From JAXLVB01 sp046329195 (GTDB lineage Bacteria > Bacteroidota > Bacteroidia > Cytophagales > Spirosomataceae), in contig JAXLVB010000002.1 of the NCBI GenBank assembly GCA_046329195.1, positions 682,001 through 746,000 of the forward strand: a DNA stretch of 64,000 bases, given 5' to 3'. A model generated the notes under the pieces. It was not told the origin of the DNA, made no database searches, and saw only the letters and a list, made by a program, of their open reading frames with translations. Numbering within the stretch: position 1 is the stretch's first letter; the number at the start of each line of letters is the position of its first letter. A program made the position numbers and the translations under genes. Of this stretch, positions 53,869 through 63,076 are shown piece by piece.

Positions 53869-54885
53869 TTATTTCTTCTTTGGTTTAGCTACTTTCTCTA
53901 CCTTTTCAACATCGCCTTTTGCTAAGTTGGTGAGGGGCAAATTCATAGCAGAAGTTCGAGCAAACGAACCCCACGTAAGGTTGGTTTTTCCTTCTTTGTG
54001 GTTTTCGGCACGCTCAATGGCGTAGCGAGCAGAGGTCTCAACCACCCATTCAAAGTTTTCTTGGCCTACCGAATACACATCGGCATCAGGAGCCGGATTA
54101 CAGAAATCAATAGCAATGGGTATGCCGTCTCTTACAGCAAACTCCACGGTGTTGAAATCGTACCCTAAACCTTTGCAAAGGCGAAGCACATAATCCTCTA
54201 CCGTGGCGAGTAGTTTTTTAGCTTCTGGGCCAGTAGGCATGTCGGCCACATACCGTAGGTGGTGCGGGTTACGTGGTTCGTAGGCCATGATACGCACGTA
54301 CTTGCCACCAATGCAATAGCAACGGAAATAATCAGTAAAGTCAATAGCTTCTTGAAGGAGCATAACCAACTGACCTGTTTCATCATACGAGTGGAAAAGT
54401 TCTTCGGCTGAGTGTACTTTATATACATTTTTCCAGCCACCTCCAGCGTGTGGTTTCATGAAGGCTGGAAAGCCTATGTATTCGAAAATCTCACTCCAGG
54501 GCTGCATTTGAAGGTTACGAAATGAAGTCTCGCTGGTATCGGTAGGGCGCTCTTTCGAAGGTAAAAGCACTGTTTTGGGTACTGGAACGCCTAATTTGGT
54601 AGCCAGACAGTTATTGAAAAATTTCTCATCAGCACTCCACCAGAAAGGGTTGTTGATTACTGCCGTTCCACAAAGCGCCGCATTTTTGAGATAGGCTTTG
54701 TAAAACGGTACATCTTGAGAAATACGGTCAATAATAACCGCATAATCGACTGCCTCGCCTTGAATTACCTGGTTGATCGAAACGGGTTCAGCCATAATCC
54801 CTGACGGTGCAATCTGATTAACTCGCTCTACAAACGCTTGAGGGTAGGTGTTTTCCATCCCGTGTAAAATTCCAATTTTCTTCAT
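53869..54885 (-). CDS. ATP-grasp ligase (D-ala-D-ala-ligase/RimK-like)
   Basis: The 338-residue protein has an N-terminal pre-ATP-grasp Rossmann-like domain (KKIGILHGMENTYPQAF), the ATP-binding lysine and glycine loop FMKPHAGGGW (Lys144, 147-151) and the metal-site region FAVRDGIPIAIDFCNPAP near 270, followed by a Lys-rich tail. ATP-grasp enzymes activate a carboxylate as acyl phosphate and join it to an amine or thiol. It is 262 bases upstream of the YbdK gene and 99 bases downstream of an esterase gene. Confidence 0.88.
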   Translation of the reverse strand: MKKIGILHGMENTYPQAFVERVNQIAPSGIMAEPVSINQVIQGEAVDYAVIIDRISQDVPFYKAYLKNAALCGTAVINNPFWWSADEKFFNNCLATKLGVPVPKTVLLPSKERPTDTSETSFRNLQMQPWSEIFEYIGFPAFMKPHAGGGWKNVYKVHSAEELFHSYDETGQLVMLLQEAIDFTDYFRCYCIGGKYVRIMAYEPRNPHHLRYVADMPTGPEAKKLLATVEDYVLRLCKGLGYDFNTVEFAVRDGIPIAIDFCNPAPDADVYSVGQENFEWVVETSARYAIERAENHKEGKTNLTWGSFARTSAMNLPLTNLAKGDVEKVEKVAKPKKK

Positions 54886-54984
54886 TTGATGATGAATTTT
54901 GATGAAAAAATGAGTTTTGCAGTGCTGAACTGCTATTGTGCTGTTAATGAATCAAATACACGCTGCAAATTTCGGCAAAATGTA

Positions 54985-55689
54985 TCATATCTTTGACAAA
55001 TATTCTGGAAACATTTCACGCCAGATAGGCCAATCGTGATTTCCATGCCAACGCACATCTAACCAATGCGGTATGTTTTTGGCAGCTAAAATTCCTGCTA
55101 ATCGTTCATTTTCGGGCTTGCAAAAATCAGCATTACAAGTACCAAGCGCTATTGACATTTGCCACAAATGTGAATTATTGGCATTGGGTAAATAATCTGG
55201 CGGATTGTTAAAATACACATTGTCGTCGTAATACCCATTCAAAAACCCCCGAATATCAAAGGCGGCCCCCATTGTAAACAAATGCGAAACACGGTCAGGA
55301 TGCTTAAATGCAACATTAGCTGCCTGAAACCCTCCAAAGCTACAACCTGCTACGGCCACTTTGTCAGTGTTACATTCGTAACAAACATAAGGGATAAATT
55401 CTTCGTACAAAAATCGGTCGTATTGGATAGCGTTGCGAACTCGGATTGAGGGGTGCAAATGCTTGCCATACCAAGAATCTAAGTCAATGCTATCAATACA
55501 GTAGAGTTTGACTTTGCCCGTTTCGACAAACCAACGAACCGACTCTACCAACTGGAAATCTTTGGCTTGGTAATAGCGGCCCATCGAAGTCGGAAAGATA
55601 ATGACCGGATAGCCCCAATGCCCGTAAACCAGCATCTCGATGTCTCGACCGATGCGATGTGAATAGTAGCGATTATAACGTTCGTTCAA
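54985..55689 (-). CDS. alpha/beta-hydrolase esterase, PF00756-like
   Basis: This 234-residue protein lacks a signal peptide. It has an esterase core with the nucleophile in AGCSFGGFQAAN (Ser117), YPVIIFPTSMGRYYQ (oxyanion-region like) and a late histidine in RWHGNHDWPIW. It is the first gene of the minus-strand amidoligase set and is related to the divergent esterase at 55931-56770. It may release, cyclise or hydrolyse the product of the ligases. Confidence 0.85.
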   Translation of the reverse strand: MNERYNRYYSHRIGRDIEMLVYGHWGYPVIIFPTSMGRYYQAKDFQLVESVRWFVETGKVKLYCIDSIDLDSWYGKHLHPSIRVRNAIQYDRFLYEEFIPYVCYECNTDKVAVAGCSFGGFQAANVAFKHPDRVSHLFTMGAAFDIRGFLNGYYDDNVYFNNPPDYLPNANNSHLWQMSIALGTCNADFCKPENERLAGILAAKNIPHWLDVRWHGNHDWPIWREMFPEYLSKI

Positions 55690-55930
55690 GTGCCTAATAA
55701 TTGGTTATATTGCAAAGTAGTAGAGTTGTAGCAATTGTCCAAAAAATGGCCCAGCAAAATCTGCAACTTTAGGCTTTTTTTTAATATTGATAAAACGTAA
55801 ACGCAACAACGTATTGATTATCAAAAAGTTACCAAATTGCGAATTATTGACTAAATGAACATAATGATTTTACCTATCGAACAAACCCATGCGATTCGTA
55901 TTTTTGCCCCTGCTAATTCATCACCTAACT

Positions 55931-56770
55931 ATGTCATTTTTTGAAAAATTACTTCATCATTCGCAGGAAGTAAGCTCTTTTGAACAAGAAATTTATGCTC
56001 AACATCTCCATCGGAATGTTCGTTTAACGATTATTTTACCTCCCGAATACCACAATTCGTTTTTTATTTTTAGTCATTACCGAGTCATCTATTTCAACGA
56101 TGGGCAAGATTTTCACGCTTTGCACATGAACGAAATCGTCAGCCGACTTTATAAAGAAGACAAGCTCAAGAAAATTATTATTGTGGGTATCCACGCCAAT
56201 GCTGACCGCTTGCAAGAGTATGGTACAGCCTGCCAAGCCGACTATAAAAATCGAGGTGCTAAAGCTGGTACCCATTCCAAATTTGTGGTGGAAGAATTAG
56301 TACCGCACATCGAAAATCATTTTAGGGTGAAACGAGGTGCCGAAAATCGGGTAATGGCTGGGTTTTCGTTAGGTGGATTGTCGGCGATGGATATAGGTTG
56401 GAATTATGCGCACTATTTTTCAAAAATTGGCGTATTTTCGGGAGCTTTGTGGTGGCGCAAACGAGCCTACGAAGACCATTACGACGACCATAACGACCGA
56501 ATTATGCACGTACAGGTCCGAAATGGTCACTATCAGCCCCATTTGAAGTTTTGGTTTGAAGCCGGTACTAACGACGAAACATCAGACCGAAACGGAAACG
56601 GTATCATTGATGCTATTGACGATACCTTAGATTTGATAAAGGAACTGGAAGGAAAAGGCTACCAGAATGGCAAAGAGATACGGTATGTGGAGGTGCAAGG
56701 AGGAATGCACAATCAAGAAACGTGGGCGCAGGTGATGCCCGATTTTCTGGTTTGGGCTTTTGGGCGATAA
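55931..56770 (+). CDS. alpha/beta-hydrolase esterase with EF-hand-like loop
   Basis: From ATG 55931 (a start at 55889 is also possible) the 279-residue protein has the core of the PF00756 esterase: nucleophile Ser146 in MAGFSLGGLSAMD, a late His in GGMHNQETW. Unusually, residues 219-230 read DRNGNGIIDAID, a near perfect 12-position EF-hand calcium loop, between the last strands. It is divergent from the other esterase gene, 241 bases away, and shares its family, so it probably belongs to the same pathway. Confidence 0.85.
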   Translation: MSFFEKLLHHSQEVSSFEQEIYAQHLHRNVRLTIILPPEYHNSFFIFSHYRVIYFNDGQDFHALHMNEIVSRLYKEDKLKKIIIVGIHANADRLQEYGTACQADYKNRGAKAGTHSKFVVEELVPHIENHFRVKRGAENRVMAGFSLGGLSAMDIGWNYAHYFSKIGVFSGALWWRKRAYEDHYDDHNDRIMHVQVRNGHYQPHLKFWFEAGTNDETSDRNGNGIIDAIDDTLDLIKELEGKGYQNGKEIRYVEVQGGMHNQETWAQVMPDFLVWAFGR

Positions 56771-56866
56771 TTTTTTGTGATTTACCCAACCTTTTCCTGA
56801 ATAACACCGTCTTCTTTAAAAGCTCCAATGAGTAGTTAATACAGGAAAATCCACAGCTAACGCTTT

Positions 56867-57352
56867 ATGACACGGTACGAATTCTTGAAACAAATGGGTT
56901 TTAGAGGGGCAGCTCTCATGGCGGCTATGTCTGCGTGTGTAAAAGAAGAAGACACTTATGTGCCGGCTTTGACGTTAGACCCTAACAAGCCTACAACCCC
57001 TACTACTCCTACCACTCCAACTCAGCCCGTTGACCCGACCGATTTGAGTACTATCAAAAACCCTTTGCTCAAAATCACTTTAGCTACTTCGAATCTAAAA
57101 ACGGTAGGAGGCTACCTCGTCCAAAGTGGCATTGTGGTAGCTCAGGTAAGCGCAGGTGTTTACGCTGCAGTAACTCAAACCTGCACGCATCAACCTAAAA
57201 AGCAAATCATTTACAACAGCGGTGAGTTTTATTGTACTGCTCATGGCGCCCGATTCAGCATCAATGGAGTGGGATTGAATAGCTTAGGTAGAAGTCCTCT
57301 CACCACTTACAAAACAGCGACCGATGGCACTACGCTTCTAGTGTATTCATAA
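56867..57352 (+). CDS. Rieske [2Fe-2S] lipoprotein
   Basis: The N-terminus has a signal ending in MSAC (lipobox, Cys24), a Thr/Pro repeat spacer (about residues 42-55), and a small Rieske domain with Cys106-Thr-His108 and Cys123-x-x-His126 (CTHQ..., FYCTAHGARF). It is likely exposed outside the cytoplasm and carries electrons at moderately high potential. It is 97 bases past the esterase and 59 bases before the thioredoxin gene. Confidence 0.9.
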   Translation: MTRYEFLKQMGFRGAALMAAMSACVKEEDTYVPALTLDPNKPTTPTTPTTPTQPVDPTDLSTIKNPLLKITLATSNLKTVGGYLVQSGIVVAQVSAGVYAAVTQTCTHQPKKQIIYNSGEFYCTAHGARFSINGVGLNSLGRSPLTTYKTATDGTTLLVYS

Positions 57353-57411
57353 TGGTTTGATATAACATCCACATCTAATTTTTACATCGTTCACCTAAAA
57401 GTTGAGAATTT

Positions 57412-57849
57412 ATGAAAGCAATCTTGCTATTTTGCTTCGTAGTAGTTAGTTCGGGGCAGTGGGGTACTGATTTTAAACATGCCAAAGATGAAGCCCATCA
57501 GGCGCACAAACTCATCTTGTTGAATTTTTCTGGCTCTGACTGGTGTGGCCCTTGTATTAAGCTCAAACGAGATATCCTGGACAACGAGGAATTTTTGCAA
57601 TTTGCCCAAAACAAATTAGTCTTGGTACGTGCCGATTTCCCTCGAAACAAAAAAAATCAATTATCGCCCGAAATCACAAGCCATAACGAAGCTTTGGCCG
57701 AAATCTATAACAAAGAAGGTAAATTTCCTTATACAGTGTTGCTCAATGCCGACGGCGAAGTGCTGAAAGAATGGGACGGATTTCCAAAGTCACTTAGTAT
57801 TACTTCACTCATGGAGGACATCGAATCGGCGTCGCCCAAGGTGAGATAA
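57412..57849 (+). CDS. secreted thioredoxin-family protein
   Basis: A short signal (MKAILLFCFVVVSSG) precedes a thioredoxin domain with DWCGPCIKLKRDIL (Cys45, Cys48) and FPYTVLLNADG. At 145 residues it is a single-domain periplasmic reductase. Its stop is 3 bases before the DUF3570 start, so the genes are translationally coupled. Confidence 0.92.
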   Translation: MKAILLFCFVVVSSGQWGTDFKHAKDEAHQAHKLILLNFSGSDWCGPCIKLKRDILDNEEFLQFAQNKLVLVRADFPRNKKNQLSPEITSHNEALAEIYNKEGKFPYTVLLNADGEVLKEWDGFPKSLSITSLMEDIESASPKVR

Positions 57850-57852
57850 AGG

Positions 57853-59067
57853 ATGAGAAAAATTACCTTGGCGATTGGGCTGGTAGCCAGCCTTCTCACC
57901 AACGGCTATAGTCAAAAAAAGCCAAGTGCAACCAATACTAATTACGAAACTCGCCCTCTGACCATAGATGAGGTCAATTTAGTGACAAGTTATTACTCGC
58001 AAGATGGAAATAACTCAGCCGTTACAGGCGGAAAAGGAACCGAAAAGCTCTGGGATTGGGCCAACTCAATTGACATTAAGCTCTCTGCTGTGGACAAAAG
58101 GAAACGTCAGCATTCGTTTTCATTGGACTTCAACATTGACCACTATTCTTCGGCTTCGTCTGATAAAATAGACCCCTTGACCATATCGTCGGCTTCTATG
58201 AAGGATACGCATATTTATCCTTCGTTGTCGTGGAATGTCAAAAATGCAGAAAAAAGAACTTCATGGGGAGTTGCGCTCAACTACTCCACGGAGTATGACT
58301 ACAAGTCGTATGGGTTAAACGCCAATTTTTCGAAGCTCTCCAAAGACAACAATCGGGAGTTCATGATTAAAGCCTCTGCGTTTTTTGATACGTGGACAGC
58401 CATTTTACCAGCAGAACTCCGGCCTGTCACCTATGGCTCGGGAGCAAGAGACGATATGGAGGGTGTCCAGAAAAAGCCTCGGAATTCGTACAGTATGGCC
58501 CTTTCATTGTCTCAAATTTTGACCCAGCGCTTTCAAGTATTGGTCATGGTTGAGCCATCGTTTCAAAATGGATTGTTGAGTACGCCCTACCATCGAGTAT
58601 ATTTTTCGAATGGAACCGAGTCGGTGGAGCGGCTGCCAGGTACTCGATTTAAGCTCCCTATTGGATTGAGAGGTAGTTATTTTATTGGTGACAACTTCAT
58701 TTTGAGGGGCTTTTATCGTTTCTATCTGGACGATTGGGGAATGAAAGCACATACCTTTAGCTTTGAAATTCCGTATAAAATTACCCCATTTGTGTCGTTA
58801 AGCCCGTTTTATCGGTTCAATACCCAAACAGCCGTGCGGTATTTTAATCCGTATGGACAAAATGTAGCTACTAGCACCTACCATACCAGCGACTACGACA
58901 TTTCGGCACTATCTACCCACTATGTTGGGGCAGGTTTACGCTTGGCACCTCCTGATGGTGTTTTTGGAATGCAACACTGGAACAATGTAGAAATTCGCTT
59001 TGGGCATTATTACAGAACCAACGGCTTAGTAGCCAATAGTATCACCTTGTTGGCTAAGTTGAAGTAA
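57853..59067 (+). CDS. DUF3570 outer-membrane-like protein
   Basis: The signal peptide (MRKITLAIGLVASLLTNGYSQ) is followed by the DUF3570 pattern: EVNLVTSYYSQDGNNSAVTGGKGTEKL, HYSSASSDKIDPLTISSASMKDTHIYPSLSW, then alternating strands to the C-terminal VANSITLLAKLK. The family often occurs with thioredoxin-like, DUF4266 and ApbE-type genes, suggesting a redox or cofactor role; here thioredoxin and Rieske genes precede it. The fold is probably a beta-barrel. Confidence 0.9.
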   Translation: MRKITLAIGLVASLLTNGYSQKKPSATNTNYETRPLTIDEVNLVTSYYSQDGNNSAVTGGKGTEKLWDWANSIDIKLSAVDKRKRQHSFSLDFNIDHYSSASSDKIDPLTISSASMKDTHIYPSLSWNVKNAEKRTSWGVALNYSTEYDYKSYGLNANFSKLSKDNNREFMIKASAFFDTWTAILPAELRPVTYGSGARDDMEGVQKKPRNSYSMALSLSQILTQRFQVLVMVEPSFQNGLLSTPYHRVYFSNGTESVERLPGTRFKLPIGLRGSYFIGDNFILRGFYRFYLDDWGMKAHTFSFEIPYKITPFVSLSPFYRFNTQTAVRYFNPYGQNVATSTYHTSDYDISALSTHYVGAGLRLAPPDGVFGMQHWNNVEIRFGHYYRTNGLVANSITLLAKLK

Positions 59068-59080
59068 TTGCGGGCTGGCG

Positions 59081-59120
59081 ACTGGTTACTGGTTCTTCGA
59101 TAACCGAGCGTAGTCGAGGC
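59081..59120. repeat. heptamer repeat and CTCGACTACGCTCGG-type extragenic motif
   Basis: ACTGGTT repeated twice at 59081-59094 is followed by ACCGAGCGTAGTCGAGG at 59103-59119, the complement of a TCGACTACGCTCGG motif. It lies just past the DUF3570 stop. Confidence 0.5.
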
Positions 59121-59215
59121 TGGGGTTGATAAGGAATTGGGAAAACAGCGTTGTTTTTCTTTATTCTTGCTATAAAAAGTCCGAAACGGGCATTTGACTA
59201 AGCAACCTGTATGGT

Positions 59216-60850
59216 TTAGAATTTGGGCTCAATCCAAAGCAAGGTAAGGCAAAGCAAAATGATAAAGAACCATGCCCAGTCAGGTATTTGGGCGGTAAAT
59301 TGATGACGATTTTGTAAGCTGTTTGTATTTTCTAACGAAGCTTGAGCCAAACGATAGCTGTAGGCTTGTTTGGTGTAAAAAGGTTGCGATAGCTCCTCTT
59401 CTGCATAAAACTCCAACGAATCGGCCAAGGGTTGCCAGCCTTTTTTACGCACTACATATTCACCTACCTGCGAGGCTGTATTGAGTGTCGCCTGCTTTAA
59501 GAAAAGCGTATCATAGGCTAATTGTACCGATGTGATGGGTTGTTCAAAGGCATTGAACGTAAAATAGGTGGTTAGTGAGGGATAAATAGGGGCCGATACA
59601 CTTACATTTTGTTTAGAAACCGGCAACAGCAACTGAAACACATTGGCCCAAATGCGTTGGTAGTTTAAGCTATCGCCACCAAGTTGGAGCGAAAATGTCT
59701 CATTCAGCAGGCAAACTCCAATTTTACTGCCCGTTTGCTGAATAGCTATCGGGAGTTTGGCTACCATTTGCTGATTGGCAGAAGGTGAAAATTCAAAGGG
59801 CAAGGCTGTAAGCCCATTACCTACAGGGACGATAGCCTCATTAGAAATTTTGGATACGTTAAAGTGAGTACCCACTGCTTGATTAATGTTCTTTAGGCTA
59901 CTTTCTACTTCCTGAACCCCCAAAAACAAAATACTTTTGCCTTCACTTACCGCCTTTTTGACCAAGGGGTTCGATGCGTTAGATGGGTCTGTAATCAATA
60001 TATCTGCCGTAACAATTTTATCCTTTACTGACTGATTAATGGTCACTTTTGTAAGCGTACTTTTAGAAATCGTTGCATTGATTTCTACGGTATGCCCGTT
60101 TTTGCCGAGCCATTCTGCCAGTATTTTGCTTTCAAAATCAGGGCTTTCCAACAAAAATTTCACATGAATCGCTTCGTTAGGACGAGAATAAAATCGAATT
60201 GGCTGTAGCAAATTGTGATCAGCCCATAGTTCGAGTTCGCAACGGCCAATCACAAACGAAGGAACTCTAAAAACAAACGACCGTATCCCCTTCTCTACTG
60301 GCAAACTGTCAAGGGTAGTTTTGCCATACTTTAGCCGAAGTAGGGTTGAATGCGTCACCTCTATCTGACCTTCAATGTGTTGAAGTTCACCTTTACGAAT
60401 CACTCCTTGCCAACGAATATCTCGAATTTGATTGGGATGATAATACGGAATCCAAATCGGTTTTTTCAATCCAAAATCACTCAGAAAAGAAGCATCAACG
60501 TCTTGTCCAACCACAAACACTTGCCCTAATTTTTCGATAAAGGTGGGGTCAAGTTGTTGTTGCTGTTTAATCTCTTCTACCCCCACTACTTCCTCAATCT
60601 GGAGGCTATCTTGTATTCGTTGCAGCATGTTTGGGGCAATATTCTGGGTTACAATCAGGACTTTGTTTGTGCTCGTGCTGGATTTCCAAGTAGGTTGAAG
60701 CGTCCAAGCTATCAGAACCACTGCCAATAATCCATTCAAGACCCCCTTCACGAATAGGCGCTGCCGAGACAGGCTTTTATTTCTGAGAAGAAGCCTACCT
60801 TGTAGTACTAAAACTCCCGCAATGATGCCGTAAATCAGCCAGTTGACCAT
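59216..60850 (-). CDS. large membrane protein of BatA/DUF4175-like cluster
   Basis: The 544-residue protein has an N-terminal hydrophobic pair (WLIYGIIAGVLVLQG, VLNGLLAVVLIAWTLQP), a long extracytoplasmic region with several beta-sandwich-like segments (about 55-515), and one C-terminal helix (WAWFFIILLCLTLLWIEPKF). I do not recognise a named domain; the layout resembles companions of BatA proteins. It starts 3 bases past the gene at 60854-63076, so it is the third gene of that operon. Confidence 0.78.
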   Translation of the reverse strand: MVNWLIYGIIAGVLVLQGRLLLRNKSLSRQRLFVKGVLNGLLAVVLIAWTLQPTWKSSTSTNKVLIVTQNIAPNMLQRIQDSLQIEEVVGVEEIKQQQQLDPTFIEKLGQVFVVGQDVDASFLSDFGLKKPIWIPYYHPNQIRDIRWQGVIRKGELQHIEGQIEVTHSTLLRLKYGKTTLDSLPVEKGIRSFVFRVPSFVIGRCELELWADHNLLQPIRFYSRPNEAIHVKFLLESPDFESKILAEWLGKNGHTVEINATISKSTLTKVTINQSVKDKIVTADILITDPSNASNPLVKKAVSEGKSILFLGVQEVESSLKNINQAVGTHFNVSKISNEAIVPVGNGLTALPFEFSPSANQQMVAKLPIAIQQTGSKIGVCLLNETFSLQLGGDSLNYQRIWANVFQLLLPVSKQNVSVSAPIYPSLTTYFTFNAFEQPITSVQLAYDTLFLKQATLNTASQVGEYVVRKKGWQPLADSLEFYAEEELSQPFYTKQAYSYRLAQASLENTNSLQNRHQFTAQIPDWAWFFIILLCLTLLWIEPKF

Positions 60851-60853
60851 GAA

Positions 60854-63076
60854 CTATAAGTTTTTCCAAAAAGCTTTTTGTAAGGCTTGATTTGTAGAAT
60901 AAGACGAATTTGCCCCTTTGGAAGATGCCCCAATCAGCTGGTGGAGTTTGGTTTTTAAGGCTATTTTTTCAGTGGTATCGAGTGGTTTTTGGCTGGCTAC
61001 TTTCTGCAACGACACCAATACCGACCAGTTTGACAATCGGCTATTCACCACTCGACTGGTTAGACAATTACCTAACGCTACGACTTTCAGCCTTTTATCT
61101 GCCGACAATCGTTCTTGTGGGTGATACCCTTCTACAATCCCTAAAACCTCGGCCACCATGTGCTCTACCTGCTGCTGTGTGTATTTTTTTTCGCTGAGAT
61201 AGCCCTCGTTCACATTATTCAGTTCGCCAGTCAGGCGTTTTTCTTTTTCTTTGATAGGCGGAGGGTCAAACCCTGTTTTTTTGACAAAAGTTCGAGCTCG
61301 CTGTTGGGCTGATTTCAAGTATTCTAACGCTTTTTTCTCGTAAGGGATGGCTTTTTCAGGTTCATAGAGGCGCAGATGTAGTTCCGATTCCCACATTTGT
61401 TCTAATGCCATTTTTAGTAAGTTTCGTGTGGACTGTTCGTAAAACGTATTGGCTTCACCATCGTCGTGCGAATGCACAAATTCCTCCAAAATGGATGCAA
61501 CAGGGTCTTTGTCCGTCTCCTCTTTTTTACCTTCGCCGTGCGAATGGTTGTGGCCATCCCCACCATGTGAATGTCCACCCGTTTCCGCCCCAGGTTCGCC
61601 TTGGTCGTGAGCATGTATGAATCCGTGCAAAAGGGCAAAGCCTACCACGGCATCACCTTGATTGTCTTTGGGGAGCGCATTGCCTCCACCTATGGAATTC
61701 TCAAATTCTTCGCCCAAATATTGACCATAACGCAAACGAAGTGCTTTTTGGTCGAAGCCAATTTCATTGGAGGTACTGTTAAATTCTTTTGCTGTTATTT
61801 TGCCACGTTTAGCAATCAATTTCTCGGTATCTATGATAATCTGGCGTTGGCTCCGAAAATATTCTGGCAGAATATTCATAGCCATGGTTGCTAACTCTGC
61901 CTCTTCAACTTTGGAAGTGTCCTTGTACACTACAAAATAAGTGTCTGACTTTGTAAAATTAGGCTCTGGATTTTTATTATCTATAGCACCCCAATAATAG
62001 TACAACTCATCACCCGGGGCAAAATTAAGCGCCTTTAAATCAATGCTTTTATGGAGTGTAGCTTCTTTAAAATGAGTAGGTGAAAGGGGAAATTTCACTT
62101 CTCTGAATTTGACATTTTCGCCCGAACCTCTTGCCACAGTGGCGACAATAAACGCCTGATCTACCAAAAAATCATCGCTAATTTTGGCTGAAATAGCAAG
62201 GGTCTTGGGGTCTTTCAAAAAATGGTACCGGTATAATTCTTTAGATGTTGGTTCGATTTTGGGAGCTAAATCTGGCGAAACCTCTACTCTGTAAAAATCA
62301 GACTGATATATCAAGGAATCGTGCCAATAAGCTTTAAATCCATACAGACCTGAATTGAACACTTTGTCTTTGTAGTCAAACCCATCCCCATTGGCTTTAA
62401 ATGGCAGCTCCTCTCCTCGATGATTAGTAAGCTTGACCATTAAACCTGCTTGATTAGTAAATTTGAGCTTCCAGTGGAGGTGCGTTCCTGAGACTGTTTC
62501 GAGATTAAGGTCTGATACCACACGTACGGGTAAGTGTGTGTAAGCAGGAGGTGTAATCGTCAAGATTGCGTTCAAAAATGTGGGTGCACTGGACTTTTGA
62601 TTAGCTTGTTGAGCAGAAAACAAAGCACTTTTCGAGGTTGGATTAGGTGTGTTTTTTAGGAGAGGTGCCGTCCATTTTATACCGAGAGAAACTAAAAATA
62701 CAACTACATAAATCCATAGTTTGGGGTCTATAATGGTAGGTACTTTTTGGCCTTGTAGATTCTGAAGCAAACGCTCTAATTGCAGTTGTTCGGCAATGTT
62801 GGGCGATTCGGTACTTAGCAACTCTAACGAGTATTCAGCAGTAGTAAGTCGTTGGTGAATCAGTTGAATGGCTTGTGTTTTCTTGTCAGCAAACAGATTG
62901 GAAAAGTAAGCTGCCACTCCAAATCCTAACAAAGCGGCAAGGAAGCCAAGTCCAGTAGAGTGCAGCATCATAGCCATCAACAAATACGCCGAACTAGCCA
63001 CTAATAAGCAGGTTATGAGCGCATTAGCTACTAATTGATAGCGAACCCATATAATTAGTGAATGTAGTTGATTCAT
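60854..63076 (-). CDS. DUF4175-like membrane protein with His-rich segment
   Basis: The ATG at 63076 overlaps the upstream gene's end by 4 bases (ATGA), so it is preferred to 63100. Helices near residues 10-70 and 125 flank a large extracytoplasmic region. Between about residues 480 and 545 there is a His/Gly/Glu-rich stretch (HSHGGDGHNHSHGEG, then VHSHDDGE) that could bind metals, followed by long charged helices. It resembles the DUF4175-type proteins seen with BatA, VWA and DUF4159 proteins. Function unknown. Confidence 0.78.
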   Translation of the reverse strand: MNQLHSLIIWVRYQLVANALITCLLVASSAYLLMAMMLHSTGLGFLAALLGFGVAAYFSNLFADKKTQAIQLIHQRLTTAEYSLELLSTESPNIAEQLQLERLLQNLQGQKVPTIIDPKLWIYVVVFLVSLGIKWTAPLLKNTPNPTSKSALFSAQQANQKSSAPTFLNAILTITPPAYTHLPVRVVSDLNLETVSGTHLHWKLKFTNQAGLMVKLTNHRGEELPFKANGDGFDYKDKVFNSGLYGFKAYWHDSLIYQSDFYRVEVSPDLAPKIEPTSKELYRYHFLKDPKTLAISAKISDDFLVDQAFIVATVARGSGENVKFREVKFPLSPTHFKEATLHKSIDLKALNFAPGDELYYYWGAIDNKNPEPNFTKSDTYFVVYKDTSKVEEAELATMAMNILPEYFRSQRQIIIDTEKLIAKRGKITAKEFNSTSNEIGFDQKALRLRYGQYLGEEFENSIGGGNALPKDNQGDAVVGFALLHGFIHAHDQGEPGAETGGHSHGGDGHNHSHGEGKKEETDKDPVASILEEFVHSHDDGEANTFYEQSTRNLLKMALEQMWESELHLRLYEPEKAIPYEKKALEYLKSAQQRARTFVKKTGFDPPPIKEKEKRLTGELNNVNEGYLSEKKYTQQQVEHMVAEVLGIVEGYHPQERLSADKRLKVVALGNCLTSRVVNSRLSNWSVLVSLQKVASQKPLDTTEKIALKTKLHQLIGASSKGANSSYSTNQALQKAFWKNL

